From: Salinibacterium sp.
GTDB taxonomy: Bacteria > Actinomycetota > Actinomycetes > Actinomycetales > Microbacteriaceae
Direction of reading: 5' to 3'
DNA: 64,000 nucleotides
Assembly: GCA_015234465.1 (NCBI GenBank)
Contig: JADGNA010000023.1
Location: forward strand, 124,001-188,000
Shown here: piece by piece, positions 47,783-56,303 of the stretch
Layout of the letters: each line of letters begins with the position of its first letter
Position numbering within the stretch: position 1 is the stretch's first letter
Made by a program: the position numbers and the translations under genes
The notes under the pieces: model-generated
Seen by the model: only the letters and a program-made list of their open reading frames with translations
What the model was told of the DNA's origin: nothing
The model's database searches: none

Positions 47783-48742
47783 ATGTTCGATCCGGTGGTA
47801 ATAGTCAACAAGTTCGGCGGCGTCGCGACGCGCGAACAGATCCTGGTCGGCGGATGCTCGGGCACTGACATCACACGAGCCGTGCGGTTGGGGCAGCTCC
47901 GTCGCATCCGTAGGGCCAGGTATGCCAGCGCGGAGGCATCGCTCGACGCGATCGTGGCGGCACGAGTCGGCGGGATGCTTGCTGGGCCTTCTGCTGCCCG
48001 GTCATACGGCCTCTGGGGCGGTCTCGACACGCGGCTCCATGTGAGTGTCGCGGATAACGCTTCGCGGTTGCGCACAGCCGTACCCCCGAGCGCTGTCGAA
48101 CGCGGTGAGCCGCTCACGGGCGACCTCATCCGCCGCACTGTTCGGCTGCATTGGTTGCAGGGCGGTGGGGTGCGAGGCCCCGACGTCGAGTGCTGGCGGG
48201 TCACCTTGGAAACGAGCCTTCGACAGGTGGTCGCGTGGTGCGATCCCGAGACTGCGCTGGCCTGTCTCGACACGGCGATCGAAGTGGGTGGGCTCACGCC
48301 TTCGCAGCTCGCCATGATCTTCTCGGATGCCTCGCCCGCCGATCAGGGCCTGGTCGCGCGGGCGCGTGCGGGGTCACAGTCCGGCACTGAGTCGCTAGCG
48401 CGGCAGAGACTTGAATCACTTGGTGTCGAGGTTGAGCAGCAGTTCGAAGTGCCCGGCGTCGGCCATGTGGATCTTCGGATCGTGGGCTCGAAGGTCGTGA
48501 TTGAGATCGACAGCAGCTTCCATGACACCCCCGAGGCGAGGGTGGAGGACGCCCGTCGCAACAGGGAGCTGGTCGCGCAGGGCTATGTTGTGGTGCGTCT
48601 GCGCTACGAAGAGGTCGTCGGGGACTGGGAGGGCTGCGTGAGTATTATCTTCTCCGCGTTGACGCAGGGCGAGGCATCCGTCATTACTCTGCGGTCTGAT
48701 CAGGGCGAGCCGCTCTCAAGGGGCACTGGACACTATTCCTGA
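47783..48742 (+). CDS. AbiEi-like / DUF559-type endonuclease-like protein
   Basis: 319 residues. An N-terminal winged-helix of the AbiEi type covers about residues 5-55 (GGVATREQILVGGCSG, then LRRIRRARYA). A middle region resembling that family follows. The C-terminal domain (about 205-300) is Vsr/DUF559-like: GTESLARQRLESLG, GHVDLRI, VVIEIDSSFHD near residues 238-248 and RNRELVAQGYVVVRLRYEEV. This D, ExD, R..L..G..V.R pattern is that of PD-(D/E)XK nucleases. Activity is unproven. Its TGA stop lies inside the first unit of the downstream repeat array, and inverted arrays flank the gene. Confidence 0.75.
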   Translation: MFDPVVIVNKFGGVATREQILVGGCSGTDITRAVRLGQLRRIRRARYASAEASLDAIVAARVGGMLAGPSAARSYGLWGGLDTRLHVSVADNASRLRTAVPPSAVERGEPLTGDLIRRTVRLHWLQGGGVRGPDVECWRVTLETSLRQVVAWCDPETALACLDTAIEVGGLTPSQLAMIFSDASPADQGLVARARAGSQSGTESLARQRLESLGVEVEQQFEVPGVGHVDLRIVGSKVVIEIDSSFHDTPEARVEDARRNRELVAQGYVVVRLRYEEVVGDWEGCVSIIFSALTQGEASVITLRSDQGEPLSRGTGHYS

Positions 48743-48829
48743 GTTGTGAAAGCCAACTCCTGAGTTGTGAAAGCCAGCTCCTGAGTTGTGAAAGCCAGCT
48801 CCTGAGTTGTGAAAGCCAGCTCCTGAGCT
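48737..48829 (-). repeat. array of five 21-bp units downstream of the endonuclease-like gene
   Basis: TCCTGAGTTGTGAAAGCC recurs at 48737, 48758, 48779 and 48800 with an exact 21-bp period and a final shorter copy TCCTGAGCT at 48821. On the minus strand the unit contains AACTCAGGA, matching the array at 47575-47669 but inverted relative to it. The array contains the stop codon of the endonuclease-like gene and ends seven bases before the stop of the convergent carboxylase gene. Confidence 0.9.
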
Positions 48830-48836
48830 GGGTGAG

Positions 48837-50588
48837 CTAGACGATGTTGAGGAGGAGGTGGCCCGACGAGACCGTCGTGCCGACCTTCGCGTTGATGCCC
48901 TTGACGACGCCGTCCTTGTGCGCCGTGAGGGGCTGCTCCATCTTCATGGCCTCGAGCACGAGCACGAGGTCGCCCTTCACGACGGCATCGCCCTCGTTGA
49001 CGGCGAACTTCACGACGGTCGCCTGCATGGGCGCCTTGACGGAGTCGCCGGTTGCGGTGGCGACGGAACCGCCGACGCTGCGACGACGTGGGGCGGGCGG
49101 CAGCACGGGCGCGCCCGCGGTGGGGATGACGCGTCCGGGCAGGCTGACCTCGACCCGCTTGCCGTCGACCTCGACCGTGACGGCACGGCGTTCGGGGCTG
49201 GGGCCGGCGGTCTCGAGTTCACCGCTCCACGGTTCGAGGGTGTTGTCGAACTCGGTCTCGATCCAGCGCGTGTAGACGCTGAAGGGGGAGGAGGTGAAGG
49301 CGGGGTCACTCACGATGGCCCGGTGGAAGGGCAGCACGGTCGGGAGGCCCGCGATCTCGAATTCGTCGAGGGCGCGGCGGGCGCGCTCGAGGGCGTCTCG
49401 GCGGGTTGCGCCCGTGACGATGAGCTTGGCGATCATCGAGTCGAAGGCGCCGCTGATGACGTCGCCCGTCGTGACGCCGCTGTCGACGCGCACGCCCGGC
49501 CCGCCGGGAACGCGGAAGACGTGGATGGGCCCGGGGGCCGGCATGAAGCCGCGTCCGGGGTCTTCGCCGTTGATGCGGAACTCGATCGAGTGGCCGTGCG
49601 GCACAGGGTCGTCGTAGTCGAGCACGCCGCCCTCTGCCAGGCGGAACTGCTCGCGCACGAGGTCGATGCCGGTGACCTCTTCAGATACCGGATGTTCGAC
49701 CTGCAGTCGCGTGTTCACCTCGAGGAACGAGATAGTGCCGTCCTGCCCGATGAGGAACTCGCACGTGCCAGCGCCGACGTAGCCGACCTCGCGAAGGATG
49801 GCCTTGGACGCCTCGTAGAGCAGGCGGTTCTGTTCCTCGCTGAGGAACGGCGCCGGCGCCTCTTCGACGAGCTTCTGGTGGCGACGCTGCAGGGAGCAGT
49901 CGCGCGTGCTGATGACGACGACGTTGCCGTGGGCATCCGCAAGGCACTGGGTCTCGACGTGGCGGGGTTTGTCGAGGTACTTCTCGACGAAGCACTCGCC
50001 GCGACCGAACGCGGCGATGGCTTCGCGCGTGGCGGAGTCGAAGAGCTCCGGGACTTCTTCGCGCGTGCGGGCGACCTTGAGGCCGCGACCGCCGCCACCG
50101 AAGGCTGCCTTGATCGCGACGGGCAGGCCGTGCTGGTCGACGAAGTCGAGCACCTCGTCGGCGCCCGAGACGGGGTTGAGGGTTCCGGGGGCGAGCGGTG
50201 CGCCGACCTTCTCGGCGATGTGCCGCGCGGAGACCTTGTCGCCGAGCTTCTCGATGGCCTCGGGGGAGGGGCCGATCCAGATGAGGCCTGCATCGATCAC
50301 GGCGCGGGCGAAGTCGGCGTTCTCGGCGAGGAAGCCGTAGCCGGGGTGCACGGCGTCGGCCCCGGAGCGGCGCGCGACCGACAGGATCTTGGCGATGACG
50401 AGGTAGGTCTCGGCGCTCGTGCTGCCGTCGAGGGAGTACGCCTCGTCCGCGAGGCGCACGTGGCGGGCGTCGCGATCCTGATCGGCGTAGACGGCGACGG
50501 AGGCGAGCCCCGCGTCTTTCGCTGCCCTGATGATGCGTACGGCGATCTCGCCTCGATTGGCGATGAGGACCTTCGAAATGCGGGGCAT
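48837..50588 (-). CDS. accA3: acyl-CoA carboxylase biotin carboxylase / carrier subunit
   Basis: 583 residues: biotin carboxylase ([47 protein letters not shown]) up to about residue 450, a linker, and a biotinyl domain whose EAMKMEQ lysine near residue 548 carries biotin. It forms acyl-CoA carboxylase with AccD and AccE encoded at 56-58 kb, feeding fatty acid and related synthesis. AGCCTA read in reverse as TAGGCT lies eight bases before the ATG, so it is probably leaderless. Confidence 0.93.
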   Translation of the reverse strand: MPRISKVLIANRGEIAVRIIRAAKDAGLASVAVYADQDRDARHVRLADEAYSLDGSTSAETYLVIAKILSVARRSGADAVHPGYGFLAENADFARAVIDAGLIWIGPSPEAIEKLGDKVSARHIAEKVGAPLAPGTLNPVSGADEVLDFVDQHGLPVAIKAAFGGGGRGLKVARTREEVPELFDSATREAIAAFGRGECFVEKYLDKPRHVETQCLADAHGNVVVISTRDCSLQRRHQKLVEEAPAPFLSEEQNRLLYEASKAILREVGYVGAGTCEFLIGQDGTISFLEVNTRLQVEHPVSEEVTGIDLVREQFRLAEGGVLDYDDPVPHGHSIEFRINGEDPGRGFMPAPGPIHVFRVPGGPGVRVDSGVTTGDVISGAFDSMIAKLIVTGATRRDALERARRALDEFEIAGLPTVLPFHRAIVSDPAFTSSPFSVYTRWIETEFDNTLEPWSGELETAGPSPERRAVTVEVDGKRVEVSLPGRVIPTAGAPVLPPAPRRRSVGGSVATATGDSVKAPMQATVVKFAVNEGDAVVKGDLVLVLEAMKMEQPLTAHKDGVVKGINAKVGTTVSSGHLLLNIV

Positions 50589-50682
50589 AGTTGCTTAGCC
50601 TATTCGCCCTCAGGGCCTCATTTTTAGATACACGCGACAAAAATCACGGATGCTTTCGCAGCCATGTTCACAAGCGGTGCGG

Positions 50683-51357
50683 TCAGCGGTTCCAGAGTCG
50701 GTGCCACTCGACGCCGAAGCCTTCGCGCAGCAGGCTGCGGAGTGCGGGCACCGAGAGGCCGATCACGGTGCTCGGATGCCCGTCGATCGTTCGGATGTAG
50801 GCCTGGCCGCGGCTGTCGATCGTGAATGCGCCCGCGACCGAGAGCGGCTCGCGTGTCGCGATGTAGGCGTCGATCTCGGTGTCGGTCACGTCGTCGGCGA
50901 ACTCGACGACGGCATCCTCGACCCGGCCGACACCGAGTCCCGGCACGCCGCCGCGGTGATCGACGAGCCAGTGGCCGGAGTGCAGCACACCGCGACGGCC
51001 GCGCATGGCCTTCCAGCGCTCGCGCGCGACCTCATCCCGGTGCGGCTTGCCGTGCACGACGTCGTCAATCTCGAAGGCGCTGTCTCCGCCCAGGATGAAG
51101 CCGTCGATGGGCTCACCCTCGACGAGGCGTCCGACGACGGCCTCTGCCTTGGCGCGCGCGAGTTCTCCGACCATCTCGGCCGCGTTCAACGGTCCCCGCG
51201 ACGACGTCAGCGACTCGACGAGCGCATCCTCGTCGACGCCGGGGCTGATGAGCCCCGCTGGTTCCACGCCGGCCGCCCGGAGCGTCGCGAGGCGCGCGGG
51301 CGAGGTCGAGGCGAGGTAGAGCCGCACCGGGGCGTCGTCTGCTCGGCGCTCTGGCAT
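50683..51357 (-). CDS. maf: Maf-like nucleotide pyrophosphatase
   Basis: 224 residues with the Maf motif LASTSPARLATLRAAGV near the N terminus, LGGDSAFEIDDVVHGKP and SVAGAFTIDSRG. Maf proteins hydrolyse non-canonical or m7G/UTP-type nucleoside triphosphates. ATG 51357 is chosen over a start 12 codons upstream because it has GGAG before it and the longer form would run into the divergent gene. Confidence 0.88.
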   Translation of the reverse strand: MPERRADDAPVRLYLASTSPARLATLRAAGVEPAGLISPGVDEDALVESLTSSRGPLNAAEMVGELARAKAEAVVGRLVEGEPIDGFILGGDSAFEIDDVVHGKPHRDEVARERWKAMRGRRGVLHSGHWLVDHRGGVPGLGVGRVEDAVVEFADDVTDTEIDAYIATREPLSVAGAFTIDSRGQAYIRTIDGHPSTVIGLSVPALRSLLREGFGVEWHRLWNR

Positions 51358-51364
51358 GTGGGGG

Positions 51365-51374
51365 CTCCTATGCT
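51365..51374. promoter_or_regulatory. overlapping divergent -10 hexamers
   Basis: Plus-strand TATGCT (51369-51374) lies six bases before ATG 51381, and minus-strand TAGGAG (51370-51365) lies seven bases before ATG 51357. The two start codons are only 23 bases apart, so the two promoters overlap and could not fire at the same time. Confidence 0.45.
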
Positions 51375-51380
51375 CGAGGG

Positions 51381-52625
51381 ATGGCTGAATCACATGGCAC
51401 CGCGTCGCGGGGCACCGAGGTCGAACTCGACGTTACCAACATCGCCCACGGGGGAGTCTCCGTCGCTCGCATGGAGGGTCGCGTCGTCTTCGTCGCGGAC
51501 GCGATTCCCGGTGAGCGGGTGCTGGCGCGGATCACGGATGACTCGAAGGCCAAGTTCTGGCGCGCCGAGACCGTCGGCGTGCTCGAGCCCTCAGCGCACC
51601 GCCGCGAGCACGTGTGGGCCGAGGCATCCGTCGACCGGGCGCCCGAGGTGCGCGCCGGGGGTGCCGAGTTCGGCCACATCGACCTCGAGCACCAGCGCGA
51701 ACTGAAGCGCCAGGTGCTCGTCGACTCACTGCAGCGCATGGGCGGCATCGAGGCGGATGTCGCGGTCGAGGCGATCCCGGGCGAAGCCGATGGCACGGGC
51801 TGGCGCACGCGGCTCCGCCTGCACGTCGCACCCGACGGCACGCTTGGCCCCTATGCGGCGCGGTCGCACGATGTCGTGCCCGTGGCATCCGTGCCGCTCG
51901 CGACTGCCGAGGTGGCCCGGATCACGCCGCTCGATGAGCGCTTCGCGGGCTCGACCCACGTCGACATCGTCGCACCGTCGGCCGGCAACGCCTTCGTCCT
52001 GGCGGGCGATTCGACGTCGAAGACGCGCCCGAAGCCCCAGCGCATCACCGAGGTCGTGGGGGAGCGGGAATTCCGTGTCGACGTTCGCGGGTTCTGGCAG
52101 GTGCACCGTGCCGCCGCCGAGACGCTGACCAGGGCGGTGCAGGATGCGATCGACGCGGAACTCTTCGACCCCCGCGCCGCGAACCAAGACCTCTATGGGG
52201 GCGTCGGCCTGCTCGCGGCCGCCGTCGCAGACCGCTTTGGTCCGACAACTCGCATCACGACCGTCGAGGGTGACTCGCTCGCGACGGACCACGCCGCCGA
52301 GAACCTCGTCGAGTGGGTCGGCGCGCGCGCCGTGACGAACCGGGTCGACCGCTACCTTCGCGACCTCACGTCGTCGAAGCAGCGGCTGGAGGGCGCGACC
52401 GTCGTGCTCGATCCGCCCCGGGCGGGAGCAGGCCGCCAGGTCATCGACTCACTCGTCGAGCTCGGGCCGACACAGCTCGTCTACGTTGCGTGTGACCCCG
52501 TTGCGCTCGCGCGTGACGCAGGCTTCCTCCGCGAGCGCGGCTACCGGCTCTCACGGCTGCGTGCCTTCGACCTCTTCCCGCACACGCACCACGTCGAGGC
52601 GGTCGCAAGCTTCATTCGTGAGTGA
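51381..52625 (+). CDS. class I SAM-dependent RNA methyltransferase (TrmA/RlmD-like)
   Basis: 414 residues. A TRAM RNA-binding domain spans about residues 8-65 (VTNIAHGGVSVARMEGRVVF), followed by an RNA m5U methyltransferase domain: DLYGGVGLLAAAVAD for SAM binding and DPPRAGAGRQVIDSL plus VACDP, whose Cys is the nucleophile. It should methylate uridine in rRNA or tRNA. The iron-sulfur cysteines of RlmD are not evident. Confidence 0.88.
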   Translation: MAESHGTASRGTEVELDVTNIAHGGVSVARMEGRVVFVADAIPGERVLARITDDSKAKFWRAETVGVLEPSAHRREHVWAEASVDRAPEVRAGGAEFGHIDLEHQRELKRQVLVDSLQRMGGIEADVAVEAIPGEADGTGWRTRLRLHVAPDGTLGPYAARSHDVVPVASVPLATAEVARITPLDERFAGSTHVDIVAPSAGNAFVLAGDSTSKTRPKPQRITEVVGEREFRVDVRGFWQVHRAAAETLTRAVQDAIDAELFDPRAANQDLYGGVGLLAAAVADRFGPTTRITTVEGDSLATDHAAENLVEWVGARAVTNRVDRYLRDLTSSKQRLEGATVVLDPPRAGAGRQVIDSLVELGPTQLVYVACDPVALARDAGFLRERGYRLSRLRAFDLFPHTHHVEAVASFIRE

Positions 52626-52739
52626 CATACCGAAGGAATGTCGCTTATTCACCGTCCCCCGCGGTGCTCCGCGGTCTAGGCTTGAAGAGGGCGACGTTTG
52701 CCGCCCGAAGGTTCAGACGCAAGCGAAAGATCCAGCCCG

Positions 52740-53417
52740 ATGAATGCAACCCCAGCGTCGCCCGTCAGGGTGTCGGTCGTGGACGACCACGAGTCGGTGA
52801 GGCTCGGCCTGCGCTCGGCGTGCATCGAGGCCGGCTACGAGTTCCTTGTCGCCGCGGCATCCGTCTCGGAGTTCGAGCGGGAGCTCGCCGGTCGCGAGAA
52901 CGACGTGGTCGTGCTCGACCTGTCGCTCGGCGACGGCTCGACCGTCACCGAGAACGTCAAGCGCGTGCAGGCCACCGGCTCCGCCGTGCTCGTGCACAGC
53001 ATCGCAGACCGCGTCGCGCTCGTGCGTGAGGCGCTCGCCGCAGGGGCTGCTGGCGTCATCCCCAAGTCCTCCGCGACCCAGATCGTCATGACGGCGGTCA
53101 AGACCGTTGCGAGGGGCGAGGTGCTCAACAACCTCGAGTGGGCGACCGCGATCGATGCGGACAGCGATTTCGCCAAGGCCCAGCTCGGGCGTCGCGAGCG
53201 CGAGATCCTGCACCTCTACGCCTCGGGCCTGCCGCTCAAGCTTGCGGCCGAGAAGCTCGGCATCGGCTACTCGACCGCGCGCGAGTACCTCGACCGCATC
53301 CGCATGAAGTACGTGGAGGTCGGGCGTCCCGCGCCCACCAAGGTGGACCTGCTGCGCCGGGCTGTCGAAGACGGCATCCTGCCCAGCATGGATGTCGACA
53401 CGCTCAATGGCGCCTGA
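52740..53417 (+). CDS. response regulator with HTH output domain
   Basis: 225 residues from ATG 52740. The receiver domain has VVDDHES acidic residues and the phosphorylatable Asp60 in VVVLDLSLGDG. The GerE/LuxR-like HTH covers about 150-210 (LGRREREILHLYASGLPLKL). A TAGGCT -10 at 52677-52682 suggests a transcript starting near 52690. TTG 52698 with AGAGGG before it would add 14 residues, but that site would be lost from such a transcript. It is paired with the kinase gene that overlaps its end by 11 bases. Confidence 0.88.
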   Translation: MNATPASPVRVSVVDDHESVRLGLRSACIEAGYEFLVAAASVSEFERELAGRENDVVVLDLSLGDGSTVTENVKRVQATGSAVLVHSIADRVALVREALAAGAAGVIPKSSATQIVMTAVKTVARGEVLNNLEWATAIDADSDFAKAQLGRREREILHLYASGLPLKLAAEKLGIGYSTAREYLDRIRMKYVEVGRPAPTKVDLLRRAVEDGILPSMDVDTLNGA

Positions 53418-54651
53418 GCGCCCGGTCGCGCTCCCACCCCAGCCGGGGCAGAAGCATCCGAGACGCCCCATCAGCGTGGCGAGCCTCGAGGTCGTCATCG
53501 CGCGCGCCGTCGCCCTCTTCGGGATCCTGTTTGGAGCGCAGACCCTGCCAGCGGCACTCGGCCAGCGTGCGCTGATCGATCCCGTCTGGTGGACCGTGAT
53601 GGTTGTCGCCTTCTACGGCGCGCTCCTCGCGAGCGGCGTCGCATCGGTACTGCGCAGGGGCACGCGGCTCGCCAACGCGGCGATCGCGGTCGTGTTCCTG
53701 CTCTCGCTCGTCTTCTGGATCCCCGGCGTGGCGGAGGGCGGATGGAGCGCCGTCGAGCGGCCCTGGGTCTGGTTCATGGTCACGGTCGCGACGGCGGCCG
53801 CGGCGGTCGCGTTCTCGGTCTGGGCGGCCGCCATCTACCTGCTCGTCACGCCGGTGCTCTACGGCATCCTGCGGCTCTCGGTCTTCGGCGGCAGCGCCGA
53901 CCCCACCATCACGGCACTCGACGTGATCTATTCCGTGCTGCTGGGCGGCGCCGTGCTGGCGATCATCACGATGCTGCGCTCGGCCGCCGCCTCGGTCGAC
54001 GCCGCCCAGTCGACCGCGCTCTCGCGCTACCTGGATGCCGTGGGGGAACACGCGCGGGAGGTGGAGCGCGTGCAGGTGGATGCGATCGTGCACGACACCG
54101 TGCTGAGCGCCTTCCTCTCGGCCGGCCGGGCTGAGACCGACGAGCACCGGCAGCAGGCGACGAGTCTCGCGAAGACCGCGATCGTGCACCTCAAGGCGGC
54201 CGAGTTGGCGCCGCCGGATGAACGGGGCGGCGTCTACGCGCAGGTCGTGGCGCGGCGCATCACCGAGACCCAGGCGCGGATGGGCCAGCCGTTCCGCATC
54301 GAGATCGACGACCTCGGCGATACCGTGCTGCCCGTGCTCGCCGCGGAGTCCCTGTATTCGGCCACGAGGCAGGCCATGGTCAACAGCATCCAGCATGCGG
54401 GCGCCGAGGGCGTTTCGCGGTGGGTGACGATGCGACGGCGCGGCGCTGCGGGCGTGCGGATCGAGGTGGGCGATACGGGTGTCGGCTTCGTCGTCGACGA
54501 GATCCCGTCAGAGCGACTGGGCGTGCGCGTCTCGATCATCGACCGGATGCACGGGGCCGGCGGCGAGGCTCGCATCGAGTCCGCGCGCGGCGATGGCACG
54601 CTCGTGTTCATCGACTGGCCCGCCGACGCGGGGGAGGGCTCGAGCGCATGA
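53407..54651 (+). CDS. sensor histidine kinase (DesK/NarX-like)
   Basis: 414 residues. About four to five membrane segments occupy residues 25-190, without a large external domain. A HisKA_3-type phosphoacceptor follows (His229 in DAIVHDTVLSAFL), then a HATPase with N box RQAMVNSIQHAG and G1 GDTGVGF. It should phosphorylate the adjacent response regulator. ATG 53407 lies inside the end of that gene. The stimulus is unknown. Confidence 0.9.
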   Translation: MAPERPVALPPQPGQKHPRRPISVASLEVVIARAVALFGILFGAQTLPAALGQRALIDPVWWTVMVVAFYGALLASGVASVLRRGTRLANAAIAVVFLLSLVFWIPGVAEGGWSAVERPWVWFMVTVATAAAAVAFSVWAAAIYLLVTPVLYGILRLSVFGGSADPTITALDVIYSVLLGGAVLAIITMLRSAAASVDAAQSTALSRYLDAVGEHAREVERVQVDAIVHDTVLSAFLSAGRAETDEHRQQATSLAKTAIVHLKAAELAPPDERGGVYAQVVARRITETQARMGQPFRIEIDDLGDTVLPVLAAESLYSATRQAMVNSIQHAGAEGVSRWVTMRRRGAAGVRIEVGDTGVGFVVDEIPSERLGVRVSIIDRMHGAGGEARIESARGDGTLVFIDWPADAGEGSSA

Positions 54652-55697
54652 ACATCGCGGTGCCCAAGTTCGCGATCATCGCCCTGGGGGCGGTCTTCTC
54701 GGCATACCAGCTCGTGCTCGCGGCATCCTCCCTCCCGGTCGGCAACCGCCCTGGCCAGGTCGTGCTCGCGATGGTGCTCTATGCGATCGCCACGATCGTG
54801 AGCCTCGCGGTGGTCGACCGCCGCTTCACGCCGTGGATCGCGTCGGCGAACGTGCTCGTGGCCATCCTGCTGCCCGTGCTCGTGGCCACCCAGCTGCCGG
54901 AGGATCACGAGATCGGCTCCGACTACTCCACGTGGCACGTGGCGGCGGTCGGCGTGCTCATGGTCATCACCTCGGCCCGTGGCTTCCAGCTGCTCGCGTG
55001 GATCGGCGTCGGTACCCTCGTCGTGCAGTCGGTGCTGTGGGCCGGCGTGGGCTCGCTCGGCTCCCTCGGCGTGATCGGCAGCGTGCTCTGGGTCGGGGTC
55101 TCGCATATGCTGCAGCGCTCGCTCGCGAAGGCGGAGCGGGATGCGAAGGCGTACTCGGTCGCGGAGCGTGAGGCGGCCGAATGGCGCACCGCCCAGGAGG
55201 CACACCTCTCGGAGCGTCGCACGCGCCTGGGGCAGACGGCGCGAATGGCGCTCCCCATGCTTCGCCACATCGTTGCGAGCGAGGCGGTGCTCACCCCCGG
55301 GCAGCAGCGCGAGTGCATCTACCTCGAGGCGGCGATCCGCGACGAGATCAGGGGCCGCACGCTGCTCGATGATGCCGTTCGCGAGCAGGTCATGGCTGCC
55401 CGGCGTCGCGGCGCAACGGTCACGCTGCTGGACGAGGGTGGTCTCGATGACCTGGCGCCGGAGGAGAGCGCTCGGATCCATCGCGAGATTGCTGCCGCCA
55501 TGCGGTCGTCTTCCGCCGACACCATCATCGTCCGCACGGTGGCGGATGATTCGGATGTCGCCGTGACCGTCGTGGGCCTCACGGCGAGCGGGGTCAACCT
55601 GCTCGGCGACTCCGATGCGGACGCCGACGATTCCGAGGTGGCGCTGTGGCTTGAGATTCCCCGCAGCGGCGCTGAGGCCGCCGCGCAGGCCGGTTAA
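54648..55697 (+). CDS. membrane protein resembling a degenerate histidine kinase
   Basis: 349 residues. Four to five membrane segments (to about residue 150) are followed by a helical charged linker (SLAKAERDAKAYSVAEREAA) and a C-terminal region that parallels the kinase domain of DesK-like proteins (LEAAIRDEIRGRTLL; ARRRGATVTLLDEGG). No phosphoacceptor H box, N box or DxGxG motif can be seen. Its ATG overlaps the kinase stop by four bases. It may be a pseudokinase partner that modulates the pair. Confidence 0.75.
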   Translation: MNIAVPKFAIIALGAVFSAYQLVLAASSLPVGNRPGQVVLAMVLYAIATIVSLAVVDRRFTPWIASANVLVAILLPVLVATQLPEDHEIGSDYSTWHVAAVGVLMVITSARGFQLLAWIGVGTLVVQSVLWAGVGSLGSLGVIGSVLWVGVSHMLQRSLAKAERDAKAYSVAEREAAEWRTAQEAHLSERRTRLGQTARMALPMLRHIVASEAVLTPGQQRECIYLEAAIRDEIRGRTLLDDAVREQVMAARRRGATVTLLDEGGLDDLAPEESARIHREIAAAMRSSSADTIIVRTVADDSDVAVTVVGLTASGVNLLGDSDADADDSEVALWLEIPRSGAEAAAQAG

Positions 55698-55702
55698 CTG
55701 GC

Positions 55703-55732
55703 GAAGGGCCGGAACCTCGGTTCCGGCCCTTC
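55703..55732 (+). terminator. strong hairpin after the two-component operon
   Basis: GAAGGGCCGGAACC and GGTTCCGGCCCTTC are perfectly complementary, giving a 13-bp stem with a CTCG loop, five bases after the stop codon. There is no T tract. Confidence 0.8.
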
Positions 55733-55739
55733 AAGACCC

Positions 55740-55776
55740 CGGGTTAGGGCGATAACCCGAATATCGCCCTAACCCG
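55740..55776. terminator. second perfect 15-bp inverted repeat
   Basis: CGGGTTAGGGCGATA (55740-55754) and TATCGCCCTAACCCG (55762-55776) pair perfectly around a seven-base loop. It immediately follows the first hairpin. It may serve as a terminator for the convergent accE gene, or be a protein-binding palindrome. Confidence 0.6.
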
Positions 55777-56051
55777 CCCCCAATTCGTTAGCCCGCTTAC
55801 CCTAGTCGGCTATCGAATGGTGGTGTGACTCTTGGAGTGACACCTAGCACTGTCTATGTTGCTTGCTCGAAACCATACAGCAAAGTCGTCATTTCGGGGG
55901 ACGATCGGGGGACAATTTCTCCAGAACGCCCTGAAATACTGCGATGCGGCCGGGATCGCGGCCCCTCTTCGGGGTACGTACCGGGGGACAAATGCGATGT
56001 GAGCGCTCCCAAGCTCGAACCTCGGAAGGAGCGGCACAACAGGCCAGCCTT
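55777..56051. other. non-coding stretch with GGGGGACAA direct repeats
   Basis: No credible gene is seen in these 275 bp, whose base composition is visibly less GC-rich than the surroundings. It holds two similar segments ending in CGGGGGACAA (55893-55916 and 55968-55992, about 75 bp apart) and an imperfect inverted repeat GTGTGACTC TTG GAGTGACAC near 55824. It could be a worn remnant of an integrated element or a long untranslated region; no integrase or att site could be shown. Confidence 0.4.
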
Positions 56052-56303
56052 TCAGCCCGTGAAGGAACGCCAGCTGCCCGGCACAAGGGGCTTTCGCAGG
56101 CCGCGGGCGCTGCGAGCCCAGGCATCCTGTCGAGGCGCGGGCAGCACCTGCCCCTGCTCGCGAAGCTCATCGATGGCCGACGTCACGACCGCGACGACCG
56201 CGGCCGCCTCGGCGGGGCTGGGATTGCCCGCGAGCACCGAGATCTCGGCAGCCGGGATCGACTCCTCGAGTGAGGGGGCCGAGTTGCTCGAGCGATCGGT
56301 CAC
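56052..56303 (-). CDS. accE: acyl-CoA carboxylase epsilon subunit
   Basis: 83 residues in the pattern of the small actinobacterial AccE subunit: [20 protein letters not shown] and a C terminus with [20 protein letters not shown]. It stabilises and activates the complex of the biotin-carrying and carboxyltransferase subunits. Its ATG overlaps the accD stop by four bases. Confidence 0.88.
   Translation of the reverse strand: MTDRSSNSAPSLEESIPAAEISVLAGNPSPAEAAAVVAVVTSAIDELREQGQVLPAPRQDAWARSARGLRKPLVPGSWRSFTG

Noticed and set aside
48737-48829. CRISPR array made of the 21-bp units
   Set aside because: The whole 21-bp period is conserved, so there are no variable spacers, the unit is shorter than known repeats, and no cas gene is present.
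56005-56035. tRNA T-arm-like sequence (GGTTCGAGCT on the minus strand)
   Set aside because: No acceptor, D or anticodon stem can be placed around it; it is probably chance.
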